Origin: Mugil cephalus
Taxonomy: Eukaryota; Chordata; Actinopteri; Mugiliformes; Mugilidae
Assembly (NCBI RefSeq): GCF_022458985.1
Contig: NC_061779.1
Coordinates: 15,173,001 to 15,237,000, forward strand
Reading direction: 5' to 3'
DNA: 64,000 bases
Shown here: positions 36,089-64,000 of the stretch, one piece after another
How the letters are laid out: every line of letters starts with the position of its first letter
How positions within the stretch are numbered: position 1 is the stretch's first letter
Translations under genes and position numbers: made by a program
The notes under the pieces: model-generated
Database searches by the model: none
Told to the model about the DNA's origin: nothing
The model's input: only the letters and a program-made list of their open reading frames with translations

Positions 36089-38884
36089 GTGTTGGTTTAG
36101 ACACCAGATGTTCTGCCACTGGCAAGCTAAGCAGCGGCTTGTCATGTGTGACATCCAGATATTATAAAAAGGTCTCATCTACCACCATCACAGTTTTGTC
36201 AAACCAAGGTGGTTTCATTGTAGCGGGCGAGGGTACAAGGATTTCCTTTGTTGCTGTTCTCTTTTTTTCTCTGTAGTAATGTACAGCCTTGACATGATTA
36301 TTTAAGTGACTAGCATCTGTTGTGATCAGCCACAAGGTTTCTCCAGCTTTGCAGCAGTAGCTGTAGGTTTTTGCGGCGTTACACATTCAGTTCAACAGTA
36401 CGAAGCTAGGGAGCTGAGTCGTTGTTTGTGAGAGTCCGAGTTTCAATGCGGTGTTGCCCACTTACTTGTGGTGGTTGTCAGCGCGGCCCGTGATGTGCAT
36501 GCAGAAACGTATACAACTTAGAGGTGTGTTTTCATGATATCTTCCCTCACTAATTCACAGATGTTCCTTAAACACCTCACGTGCCGACTTTGGGGACGAT
36601 GACACGGACACGTTTGGATGTTACTTATAGTATCTGTTTTTAAATGTTTCTGGGTATATTATTGGAGATTACACAAAACTCACCAAAATGTGAGAACCAA
36701 TCAGCTACCATTGATTAAATATATTTTATTTTTCTGCTTTTTTTCTCGGTGTAACTGGCCCAAAGTTATTCTGACCAAGTTGCAGTTTTAGCGTGTCTTG
36801 AATTTTGTGAATTTACATGTTGTGTTGAGAAAGTTTGGCAGGCTGACGGAGGGCCTTGTTTCTGTCCGCTTAGAGCCAGATTTCAACTAAGCACACAACA
36901 AGATCACCATTAAAAAAAAAAGATAGAAAATCTGTGTAAGACACAAGTATGTCTGTACTGTACCAGACAACATCATAAATTAGTACTCGGCAGCATTTTT
37001 TTTTTTTTTTAGGAGTGTGAATAAGAGCGTTACGTGAATAAGAGGAAATCGAAAGTCAAAAGAGAAGCAGAGAAGCCTGGTTTATGGCCATAACATATAA
37101 CCCATCAGCATAAATTTCTGAAAGCCAGCGGCCCACAAAGCATGGATTTTTCCTTAACAGCACTCATGTTTTATGTTGCAGCACACACCCTGCTCGGTGC
37201 ACTCATGTGCGCACTGACATCTACATACACTCCCATTTGTGGAATAAAAAAAAAAAAAAAGAAAGAAGTCCAAAGAGAAAGTGGCTTTCAAAGACTTATT
37301 AGGAGCATAACTGCAAAGATATTGACCTTGGTGAGCATTGGATTTCCTGCCTGACCATTTACCAGTTATGGAGGAGATGCAGAGTAGAGTGTAAGTGTTT
37401 GTACAGTATGTTCACCTCCCACCTGCTGTGTATCAGCCTTCCATGTGGGCGATCGCTGCTCACTATGGAGACAATTATCTCTGCTATAACTCATCGTGTT
37501 ACTGTAAAATGGCCACGCATGTGCATCATGGAATAAGAGCCTGCGGCATTATTGCACGTAGTGGTGGAACTTGTCGAGAATATAATCTGCTTTCAGCCTA
37601 AATGACGTTGGATTGCTTTTCCAGCGGTGGTCGCACTATGAATGAGTCACAAACAGGAGCCTGGACTTGTTTTTATTTTAATTTTTTTTTTTTTTTTCAC
37701 TCTGCATTAGTGTTGAATGTAAAGGAAGTCGTGGGTGGGGACTTGCTATATAGTATTAGCAATCATTGTGGGGGTAGTTATTCATTGCTCTTTAATTTAA
37801 ACAAAAAAACAAAAAAAAAGGAGTATTTCATTTGTGAGAAGGGGTTTAGCTCTAAAAGCCAAAACACACTCAGGTACGTTCGTTTTAAATGCCTCTTAAC
37901 ACTTTGACGCTTGAATTATAAACATTGCTGCTCTCAGCATGATAGATCCTGCAGCTCCACGGGTGGTTCATTGTAAATAGTCTGCTCTGATTGGTGTTTA
38001 AATTGATATATATGGAAAAACCATACTAAAACGACATTTCATTTGCATCATATATCTCATGTTTGATACTGAATGGTATAATAAATTGACGCGCAGTATA
38101 GACATGGCGTCTGTTGTGTATTGTGATGCTGGAGGAGCGTTCAGTGGGCCGCCCCGCAGCGTTTGAGCAGCCAGATGATTAAAAAACAAATCCCACGTTT
38201 CGAATTTTTACTGTCTACAAACTTGCCTCATGAATATGGAGGGACTGCGGGTAGAACGTTCACGGGTCACTGGACCTTAGGAGGTAAACAATGCAGTGCG
38301 TCTGAGTGCTTTTGTGAATACAATAAGAATACTTTGCTAGACTCGGTTCTGCGACCTGTTACGTCCTCTGCTCAGCGCTGTAATTGGAAGTTTGTGAGAG
38401 AACTTAGCTGCTGCGATACCGCACACGTTTGAACCCTGGTCTGAAAGTACAGATGTTGAGACCGCAAGATCAAAGCAACAGCCTGCAGAGAACATTGCCT
38501 GTTCATCTCTGACCCAAATATCTCATACTAGTATATAACCTCGTTAACTACCAATTGTTGCTATGTGTACTCGCAAGACAATGACAGTACTTAAAGTGAC
38601 AAAAGAAAAACTTTGTGCGATGCCAGCACTTAAGATTAATAATATTGTTTTTTACATGTAAGACTGGATATGAAATGAAACTACAGCTTTAGAATTTTTT
38701 TTTTTATTGTCGTACACCTGCAGTGCACATTAAAATGAGACGCAGTAATGAGAAAATAAGAAATAAAATCAATGTATATTGCACTTAAGGTTACAAATAT
38801 TCTGCAAGCTTTGTTGCACATTGTATTTTTATGTCCATTTTATTTTATTTTATTTTGAGAGCCTGTTAGATGACACTATTACAG

Positions 38885-39185
38885 AGTCAGGTTATTCTGC
38901 TCCAGATGCTGTGAAATCTCTAACCTCCAGCCTCTGGAGTCTTGGTGACGACGATGAAGATGATGATGATGATGTGGGCTCTGGACAGACAACTTTTCTG
39001 TTTTTTTTTTCTTTTTTGTTCTGTGTAACGTCTTGGCTGGGAAAAAATGAGGTGTCGATGATCATTTCTGCTGTCCTCACCACTCTCTGCATCTTGTCTG
39101 AGGCTCTGCAGCTACCAAACCGCACAGAGTGGCAGCTGGTTAATATGCTCTCTATGGTGCTTCTGTAGAAAGTGGTGAGGATTGA
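38885..39185 (-). mobile_element. L2-like LINE fragment (end of the reverse transcriptase ORF)
   Basis: The minus strand reads FGSCRASDKMQRVVRTAE, which resembles the WYGNCTxxDRxxLQRVVxTAE segment close to the C-terminus of ORF2 in L2/Maui-type LINEs. The sequence just upstream on that strand (39125-39185) corresponds to the preceding FYxSTIESILT region. It is interrupted by an aspartate-codon/GAT expansion and a T tract. Only the 3' end is present. Confidence 0.65.
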
Positions 39186-39389
39186 TGAGATGTGCTCTTC
39201 TCATCCGGCTCAGAAAGCTATTAAATTAATGGAGTAAATGGTACAAGTTCTGAAATGGTGAGGAGCCAAAGTATAAAGAAGCATGAAATAACAACGGGTT
39301 GGACAGTAGCAAGCCTTAAGTAGGACTGTTCTTTCCTACACTAATTAGGTAAATGTTCCTCGACCATTCCGCCACTGAAAGAATTGGGT

Positions 39390-39530
39390 ACAGTGAGCAG
39401 CTGTAGCTCCCTTCGGTGGCAAAACGACTGGGCCAATTTATTATTATTAATTTAAGTTCCTTATTTGTCAAGGGTGCTCTTGAGCAAGAAAAAGCATCAA
39501 GACAGTCACCACTCTAGAGCACCAAATTGT
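39390..39530. repeat. Possible degenerate SINE
   Basis: AGGGTGCTCTTGAGCAAG resembles the internal signature of dispersed fish SINE-like repeats. No complete promoter boxes are visible. Confidence 0.3.
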
Positions 39531-42500
39531 CATGTCAATACTCAGAGTGAAATGTTAGCCAGCATGAGCCTTTCAGAATAACTCTTTGCCAAACCATGTT
39601 TATATTTTAGAACATCTGTTTGATTACCTTTTAATAGAAATTATCTTTTTCTTAAGCACAATATTGCTTCTGCTTCTGCTTTATTGGACTATTGAACCAC
39701 TTCCTGCCATGCTAATTATAAGGTTCTTTTAATTATGGTGCGTGATCTAGCATTTGCCTTAGCAGCCACAGATGAAATGACGATGGTTGTTAAACAGGGC
39801 TGAGTGACAGTTCGGGGGTTAACTCTATGAAACACAGAGTTGAGAGTCCACTGGATTCAGGTTTAACATGCAAATCATTTTAAGCTTGGATTTCTGAGGT
39901 AGGACATGTTGTTCTGGCCACAGCTGCTGCGAGAGTTTGACCAAATAAATAGGATACACATGCCACGTATGAACTTTTCTTCTGTTCGTGTCAATTATGC
40001 ATGCCGCTGTAGGATATTCCAGTACCACTTAGGAAAGCTTTGACACCAACTGCTCGGCAGCTGACCGTGCTCCTTTGAAAGGGAAAGAGAAAGGCTGGTG
40101 TGATCCGTTGGAGGATATCCTCTGCTGCACTGGCTGTCATGTTTCCACGTGTGTTTGTCACACCTCTGCCTGCCGCGTCACGCCGTGTCATCGTAGAAGG
40201 TGACACTTTCCATAATAATATTTATGTAAACCAGGGAAGAATTACAAAAGGAAAATGAAGAAGAAGTATTGGAGATGCTGCATTACTTTTAGGTCAGCAG
40301 GTCTTGTTTTTACCTTGTTAACACCTTTTGTATAGAGGGTCACATCTGGTAAGGACGTCTCCTGGGTACTACCCTTTGGAGGTTTACCAGGCGAAGCCAG
40401 CTGGGACTCCAGGTAGGGCCAGAGTTCACTGGAGGAGATATACCTCATTTGGCCAGGGAACACCTCGGGATCCCTTAGAAAGGAACTGAAAACACTGTTA
40501 GGGAGGGGACTTCAGGAATACCCTGCTTAGTCTGTTTCCACGGTGATCCGACTTTAGTGGAAAAAAAATATATGGACACATGGATGTAGTCCTCAACTAA
40601 AGCAGCACAGGTAGATTTAGTTCAGGCAAATCAGCTTGTTACAATTAAGCTTGTGCCTCCAGCAGAACATTGCTTATTAAATAAATAGTGTCAGAGATGT
40701 TTCTGTAGGTCAAACCGTGGCCACACTGAAGGTTTTTATAGGGACATGGCCTGGTGCTCTGAAACACTTTGTTGAAACGGGAGTTTCATTTGTATCCAAA
40801 GCAGGATCTGGCAGTCATCAAATGTTCATGACGCATTTAAACATTGCTAAACGTGTATGTATGACTCTGAATCTGCCCTACTGATGAAAGAGAGGTGGAA
40901 CTCTACTTCAAAAAGATTCATACTGAAGAAAGATAAGGAGCCCAAACAGACTTTAGAGCTTTGAAGCGAAGACTACCGAGGAGGTCTAAACCCCGCTCAA
41001 CATTTAGTTCTTGAAGACCAATAAAGCCAAGTATTCACGAGAAGTCAACATAGGTTTCCAGGGTTTACTAGTACTTGTATAGTCCATGCTGGTTGAGTGC
41101 TGCTGTTAATAAAAAAAACAAACTGTTGATGTCATCGTTTAAAACTGTTGGGTTACGTATTTACTTTGACATATGAGAACATCAGTGTGAATATCTAAAG
41201 ATAACTATTATTTTTAGTATGTCAGGTTTGGGTTATTTTTTTTATAAAAACATTGTATTTAGATTGAAAGAAACAAACAGGAAGAATTTCTCATGGATTT
41301 TTATTCAGTAATTATTCAGTAATTGTCAGTCGTTGCTTGAGGGTTCACCTGCAGACACACATGCGTGTTAGTTGCGTGTTACACTGCACCTTCAACGTAG
41401 CCAAATCAGAACCAAAGCCATAAATATCTGTATTTGTTTGTGTCTTTCAGGGTTCTCTGCGTCCCCAGTGTGTCTTCCTTTCCTCTTAAGCCATGGACTA
41501 GAGCTGCATCTGGTCCTGACAGTCCCGTGGTCATCAGATGGCTTCTCAACAACCCTCAGCAAAAATAGAGAATGTACGTTTCACCACAAACTGAACGGAG
41601 TTGAACCACGATCCTCTACATTATCATATTCTGTCATCGAGTCTTACTGGTTTAGCGAAAGCCTAAAAATAACAATATGAGGTTTCATTTAAATAGTACA
41701 GAAATACTCCACTACTTGTGTTTATGTAAAATACTTATGCATATAATAATTGTATAAGATACACATATATAAAAGTGTATAAGTGTTATCTTATGAAATC
41801 ATTGCTCCTGACTGATTGGATTTGAACCACATTACATCATATACAATTCCTTTAGTTGTTGAAATATTCAGTGTTTCATATTTTATAGGTCATCATACAT
41901 TGTACAGACTGTAACCGGTACATATAGCTGTTAAATAATGTACTGGGGTGAAAAATACCAGGAGAAAACTCTCCTTATATTATTGTATACAGATGGATAT
42001 TGTAGTTGTAACTGAAAACTTGAAATAGCAAACTTTTTTTTTTTTAATTTGGAGCTGGAAGCTGCACATTCATATGGGGGTTGTAAAGTTGTGATAGATG
42101 TGACAGAAAAATGCATAATCATACCAGTTCCTTCCAAGTAGGCCTTTTTTGGTCTGTTGTGTTCTGCAGTTCCTGTGACATATATGCTTATAGATTCTGT
42201 GTGTGACAAATATGCTAATTATTATGATTAACAAGAAACTGGAGAGTCCTCAGTTCCTCTGGCCCACATTGTTTTACGTTAGATAAAAAACATGCATCGG
42301 GGTGTTTCTGAGTCATAATTACCTCCCACAGGGAAAGTGATCAGAGTAGGACTGCTCTTAAGGGAAAAGACGAGGTCGTAGCTTATAATATTCAGCTATT
42401 TCTGTGTCTCGCTCCACGCCACTAGACTCAAGGCTATTTGCTCTGCAAAGCTATATTGTGATTTTCACTTGATGGGCTGCCTATTATTCTGCTCTGTCCA

Positions 42501-44222
42501 CCCCTAGAGTATAATTATGCACACAGGTGTTGTCCCTTCGGTCCCTCAAAAGTGTCAAAAATATCACAGATTGCGTTGAGGCCTTTTGATTATCGTGAGT
42601 GTCCTATTGATAGAAATAATCTGCAAAGACAATGTCCAGGTCCAAATAAAGACACATACGAGATCGGGGGCAACATTATCTGAGCGTGTCCTGTGTGTCC
42701 GAAAAGTTTCCCAGCAGAGCTGTCAGTGGTTTAAATATTGTGGCTGATCAGTCTATTGCCTCACACTGACCTTAACTGATTAGATATCAGCCATAACCCA
42801 TGATCTCTGTTGTAACTGCCACAGCTGACCACCCTGCATTTCCCTTGCTTAGACTCCCTCTGTACAGTAGTGCAACACAATGCAAATGCTTGACAATAAC
42901 TAGGTCAGCTAAACTACAGCTTAAGTGCAGCTTTGGCTCATTAATAATTCATATGATAAAGACTAAAGTTGCTGCGTCTTGAGCGAAGATATTTTCCTCT
43001 GTGGTGCCAGCAGTTCGGGAAGCGCTCTGCTGTGTTTTTTTCCCCCGTGTCACAACCCTTTAATTTGCGTGTGATGGTAGCGCTGACCGGGAGGACCTTT
43101 CGAATCGGAGCTTGCTCTGCCGCGATCAGTAAGAGGTGTCGTGATGCCCAGTTCGTCCCGAGTCAGAGTAATCCGGTAATTCTCCTCCGCCTCAGATGCA
43201 GGAAACAGAAGCGTTTTGTTTTTGCATTGGCTCTGTTTCCGGAGCAGACGAGTGTCTGTCGGTTCATAACACCGAGACCGAATTTGATGGGCGGTCGTGT
43301 CATGTGGCACACTCGCAGCGTTAGAGCCTCTCTCCTGCTTATTGCTCAGAGGCATGGGCAGAGTTTTTGGACGTGCCCAGCACGCTCTCACTCCTCTTTT
43401 GGTCGAAAGCCACGGGTCTGAGCAGCCTTCAAACCTCTGGCCGGCACACAGAGGGCTGGCTGTCAGAGTCTCAAACCTGTAGGTGTTTGTTACTTTACCG
43501 ACAATGCTCTGAGCTCAGTTCCTCTGTCACCCACACAGTCTGAAATGGAATGACAGCTATGCATGGACTCATTCATTCCAAGGTCCGAGGGAGTAAACTC
43601 GTGTGCGTCTTTGTCGTGTTGTTTATGACCTAGCAAGGCGCTGCTTGTTGATCATTAGAGCCCTGGTGCTATATCGCCGTGATTAAACCTGCTCTTCTGT
43701 TGCGATCACACTAAATAACATCCCACTGAGTCGCCCTGCTCCTAAAACGGTCACCAGGCATGCTTCCTTGTTGTCCAGTGTTGGATGCAGTTTAGATAGG
43801 GGACGATACCCAGAGACCCCTGGTTGACACTCAGTGGCAGGAAGGATTTTAGTGTCGTTACGGCGGCGGGCAATGCGTCAAAAGCTTTGGAGATAGACAG
43901 GTGTGTCCTGGATATTACCGCTGGCTGTGGTGTGGATATTAAATCTGTTATGCTGAATATCATGTTATAACTGTTAGCAAAGGGTTGGGAGGAGTACTGG
44001 GAGTGGAGAGCTGTTCACAGAACTATAAACTATCAGCTCTGTGAAGCATTACACATCAGTAGAAGCAGCTGAGGATACTGGCAAGGACTAAAGTAAGAGA
44101 AGGGGGCAGTCCAGTCACCGTTTCCTCACAGGGGTTAGTCAGTTTTTAAAGGTGTGGCTGAACACTACGCTGTGAAAACGCTAAGCCTTGATTCGTTTCT
44201 CGTTGCTTCTTTCCACCCCTAG

Positions 44223-60058
<15,836 letters not shown>

Positions 60059-62620
60059 CCATCACCGCTACTTCAGCCACTTGTCAACAAGGCCGCAGGA
60101 GACTTGAGGGAACAACACCATCTGCACTCTGCATTTAGAAACACGTGACGGCAAACATTTTCCTATTTTGTTGAAGAAATGCTCGTGTATTCCTGTCGCC
60201 CTTCCCTTGTTAGTAAAGATTATTACTTTATGATGGGGGAAGCAGAACGTGAAACAGTGAGCAGCTTTGGCCAGATATTGTTATTTTGTTTTTACTTCTG
60301 TCTCATTGAATTTAGTCTTTTACTTGTTTTAGAGTAAAAGTCATCTCTCTGTGATGTAACTCTCTGTACGTGAAGGAAAGTTCTTTATTTTTCAAAAGTA
60401 CAAAAGACGTGCATCTCATCAGGAAGGACCATTTTAGCTCTTTTAATCAGTTTGAATGCAATACCTCTGCTTGGTTCTTCAAAAAGCTCTGTGGGAAATT
60501 TGTAGTTGTTTTGCAATCAGAAGAAATCGAACGGGGGATTAACATTAGACTTTAAAGCAATAAATTGGTGATTTTTTGCTACACCCTCTCCCAATTTTGT
60601 CTATGCACCAATAATAGAGTTACTGTAGGTTAACTGTGTCTTGTAAATTGTAAACGATTGTCACAGTGTGCTTTTGTAAACAAATTTGAACTACAGGAAT
60701 TAAAAATGTGTACGCATTCTAGATTGTAACGTGGTATTAGGATGAAATGTAAAAGCTCATTTGTCGCGTGTACCTTTGTTCTTACCACGGTGCAAAGGTT
60801 TGCTGTGTCACAATTGGACCCAAAAATATGGCGTGAGATATAATTTTCACTTTCTTATTTCTTTTTTTTGTTTGTTTTTTTGCCCGTAGTCAACCTCCTA
60901 AAGTCCACAAACACTGCCAAACTGGCTTCTTAGAAGGAAAAAAAAATGGAAAAAAATAAAAAAAATTACAGGAAAAAAGAAATTCCGATTCAAATTTTCA
61001 AAATGTTTTTTGTGCCAAACACCGAACAATGTGCATAGGACAAATTGCTTCTCAAATATGCAGTGTTTATGGTGTGTTTCTCTGAGTTGCCTGTCAACTA
61101 CTCTACTCGGTAAATGTCTTAGATGAGAAGAACTGTGAGTAGTCAGAGCAGGCCAGTGTGTATTTGTCTGAAGTGTTATTATGTGTCTCTTCCCCCTCCC
61201 CTCCTACACACACACACACACACATACACACACACACTCAGAACACGACGTGCAATCATGCTACTAGCACTATGTGGTGACCTGCAGTATAGATGTGTCA
61301 CCGGTCCAGTGTGAGATTGTTCTTCTTCCATATCTAGAGGCCGTTAAAAGAAGCACCTGCTGCTACGAGCACCTCAAGCCTTTGTGATCATCAGTGCTTT
61401 AACCAATCAGTGGGTTTTTTTTTTTTTCTTTTGTAAAACCCCAGGCCTCCAAGTGCTTTTTCTGCTCATCCGACATGACTACTGTAAAGATGCAGTGTTT
61501 GTGTTGCTGTTTGTTCTGGTGATGCTTGGATAATGTACCATGCTGTCCTTAACTAAGTGTGTCCTGGCCAAGGATGTCCACTGCTCCCTCAGTTTGCTTC
61601 TGTCTCTCTCCTGTACACACTGCAGTGTTGCTCCTCTTTGTTTCTATGTGACTAGTTCATGGACTCTCACCATGTTAGGATTGTAAGATATGATTTTGTA
61701 TTCCTTTAAGAGTTTTACACTACTTTAAATTATTAATTTGCACATTAGGTACAGATGTAAATATGAAAAAAAAAATAGTTTATTGTTACAAATATGATGT
61801 GTCTGTGTTATTTTTGCAATCCAGAGACTATAAATGACATTTTTAGGGACACTTTTATCTGGTTGACGTGCACTACATCACACGTTTTGCCGTGTTTGCA
61901 TAATCACTATAATAGCGAGTCCATAAAGTGGAAGTTAACTATTTCTTTTAGTGGTTTGAACTGATCGAGAGCTGATCTGGTTTTGGTGTTTTACACAACA
62001 AACCAAGTTGCAATTTATCCGCCACTGGTAATCAGTGCTTGAAACTGACCTACATTCTCAAATGAATAGCGCGGCACATTTATTTCTATACCACTGGGAG
62101 GTTTCATGAGATGGATAAGAGGGTTTTTTTGATAGTTTTATCTCCATATGTAGCTGGGAGTAGTTTAGTCGACTCTGATATGAGAAATAATGAATCATTT
62201 AATCTGGGTTATCTTGAATTAGTCAAGTATTTCACTGCTAGCTCAAATAGAGAACTTAAAAGTATGTGCATGGTTGAACAGATATTAAGGCGCATTCGAG
62301 GAACTAAAGGTCCGGATACTTTGACCTTTGCTGCACTAATTATTGTCTGTTTTTAGTAAGTTCTCAAGTTTGTGTAAGTGTGACATTCAATCATCAGACA
62401 AGTATTTTCAAAGACTGACGCAGGAGAGTAATATTACATATATATCCAGATTTTTAGATTCTTAATTGCAGAAAATGGGTCGGACAATAATATCGGGATC
62501 CTACATTTCCCACAATGCAACTACATCCCTACAAAAGGTTTGTTTTGTTTTGTGTTTTTTTCCCTGGAAAAAGCTAATAAATCTTGTTTTTTTTTGTTTT
62601 TTTTTTGAATGAGAAACTGA
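60059..62620 (+). other. otud7a: otud7a 3' UTR and downstream region
   Basis: No further open frame of interest. AATAAA hexamers are at 60559-60564 and 62576-62581. The mammalian gene has a long 3' UTR, so the distal site is possible, but I cannot tell which is used. A CA-rich repeat lies at about 61206-61240, and A/T-rich runs occur at 60935-60985 and 61770-61780. Confidence 0.5.
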
Positions 62621-64000
62621 CACCAAAATCTGCCTGTGGGGTTACAGAGTTGAGATTCTCGAGTGTACTGCCAAGTAGGGCGGCATTCCAGGCTGAGAGC
62701 TGTAACTCTGCCTCATTCCCCCGGAGACACTCCTACTTTGGCAGGAGTGTTGACATCGTGCAGAGAAACGGGCCTGCAACAAAAAAAAAAAAAAAACTGC
62801 AACATAAAGATCTGCAAGTGTGCTCTCCTGCCTGCGACTGTGAAGTCAGGTGAAGGCCTCCTGCTCGTGAACGTAAGTCATATATCAAAGCGTCTGAAAG
62901 TGCCCAAAAATGACAATGAGGATATTCCAAGAGATTTATTTGTCACCACAGCAATGTAGGGATGAAGTTAATTACAGTTTAATTTAATCTTTAAATGCAG
63001 GGAACTGAAGCTGCTCGTGAGAACGACTCATTAAGGAGGTTTCAAGTGAGGCTGTCGCACACACAGCCAAGTTTTTATCCAGTCAATCACAAAAGGGAAA
63101 AACCTGCAACCATTGATGCTAATGCAGCCATTATGGTTAACCACGGTAAACATTTTAGCTGCTTCACATGAGCATATTGACATGCTAACGCTGGCACCGA
63201 ACTCTGCAAGTATGACCTCACAACTCGACTGTAAGACCTAGAGGAGGAGACGGCGGCCTGTCACAGTGAAAAGAGGTGTAAATAAATCATTACCTGAAGC
63301 TGTGTGAAAGCTGCAAAATACGCAGGAATAACATTATGACCAGCTTCCTAATATTGGTGGGAGGGTCCTCTGTGGACCATCCCACAGATACTTGATCAGT
63401 TTGGGTTCTAGGGAATTTGACGGTCAATGTCGTGGCTGATCGGCGCACACTAAGAACAGTACGCTTGAGAAATACTTCCGTTTTCAACAGAAAAATTTGT
63501 GAGTGCGAGGTGACCTTTGCTTTCTAAAGTGTGAACAGCCCGTACGGGAGCAGCAGGCCCGGAGTTGGTGGAGTGAGTGAGAGTGAGGAGAAGGAGGAGG
63601 CTGCTCTGTAGGCAGCGTAGCAGCAGCCTGTAACGTGTGGGTTGAACTGCATACTTCCGAGCGCACAGTCTCGTGACCAATCTGCCCGGAGACGACGGCG
63701 TGGGTTAGACTCACTCGTCTGACTTCTGCCCCACGGAGCTAGCAGGCTCTAGCTGCTGAAAGCATGGAGTGACTTGTTAAGTTCTGAAGGTCAATTACAT
63801 GTCCGCATGATAGTCGCACAATGGCAGATGAGGGCCCCTTTCTTCGCTGCAATGTATCCCGGCCTCTTGTATTACGCGCCCTCCACACAACAAGTCGTGG
63901 ATAAGACAGAGCGAGTGCATTGTCTTCTTTCTCGGGTCCCCTTTTCTCAGAATGTCCTTTGAATTTGCATGAGGGACCTCCCTTTGCTTTTCAGAGCAAC
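62621..64000. other. Intergenic DNA at the right edge
   Basis: Apart from the Tc1-like fragment at about 63320-63452, I see nothing that supports a gene. Open frames here are short and compositionally random. Confidence 0.4.
63320..63452 (-). mobile_element. Short Tc1-like deletion derivative
   Basis: One end reads GGAATAACATTATGACCAGC. The interior CATCCCACAGATACTTGATC on the minus strand encodes the conserved C-terminal transposase segment (IKYLWD-like). The other end is GTGGCTGATCGGCGCACA. About 130 bp remain, the most strongly deleted copy of the family in the window. Confidence 0.7.

Larger units (their letters stand above)
27397..44222 (+). other. otud7a: First intron of otud7a (inferred, about 16.8 kb)
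   Basis: No coding exon is seen. It holds a 19-base G run (28414-28432), poly-T tracts, a second perfect TGACGTCA beside a GC-rich patch (32080-32110), a Tc1-like end (about 33671-33905), a pentanucleotide array (35996-36088), an L2-like LINE fragment (about 38885-39185) and a possible SINE remnant (about 39390-39530). Everything else is unassigned intronic sequence. Confidence 0.5.

Noticed and set aside
41451..41530. Possible extra 5' exon of otud7a after a TTTGTGTCTTTCAG acceptor
   Set aside because: The acceptor is good, but no convincing donor follows within a normal exon length, and there is no coding or conserved content. Left out for lack of support.

Overview
The window is nuclear DNA from a ray-finned fish, probably a percomorph. 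The evidence is split vertebrate genes with GT-AG introns, internally deleted Tc1-like and piggyBac-like elements of types common in teleosts, dense microsatellites, and a complete otud7a gene. All identifications come from reading the sequence; no database was searched.

Left part (1-12.3 kb): an array of tandem segmental duplications on the minus strand. Two almost identical head-to-tail units of about 4.2 kb (about 3437-7667 and 7668-11846) each carry an intact single-coding-exon core 2 beta-1,6-N-acetylglucosaminyltransferase gene (GCNT3-type; 428 and 429 aa, 15 substitutions plus one indel). Behind each lie decayed copies of the last exons of the neighbouring gene. A third unit keeps only a fragment of the transferase gene but holds the intact neighbour. 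A fourth, older remnant lies at about 2484-2700. The first 2.4 kb is a separate, more diverged tandem duplication with a strong foldback.

Middle (12.68-25.84 kb, minus strand): a 16-exon gene that can be joined in frame over its whole length to give 961 aa. It has a signal peptide, 16 furin-like cysteine-rich repeats, one membrane span and an acidic cytoplasmic tail. The architecture and tail match the C-terminal half of the long PCSK5 isoform (PC5B), but there is no subtilisin or P domain. This is the most unusual object in the window.

Right part (27.1-60.06 kb and beyond, plus strand): otud7a, a Cezanne-type OTU deubiquitinase. It has a putative noncoding first exon in a GC-rich, CRE-containing promoter, then 11 coding exons (44292-60058) giving 956 aa with catalytic Cys190 and His354 and a C-terminal A20-type zinc finger. 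Its first intron is about 17 kb. A long 3' UTR runs from 60059. From about 62.6 kb to the end only a small Tc1-like remnant is recognisable.

The gene order has evolutionary meaning. PCSK5 and GCNT1 are neighbours on human 9q21, and OTUD7A lies on 15q13, a paralogous region (TJP1/TJP2, APBA1/APBA2, TRPM1/TRPM3 and KLF13/KLF9 pairs). A PCSK5-like gene plus a GCNT gene beside otud7a therefore looks like the 15q13-side counterpart of the PCSK5-GCNT1 pair. That is an inference from recalled gene positions.
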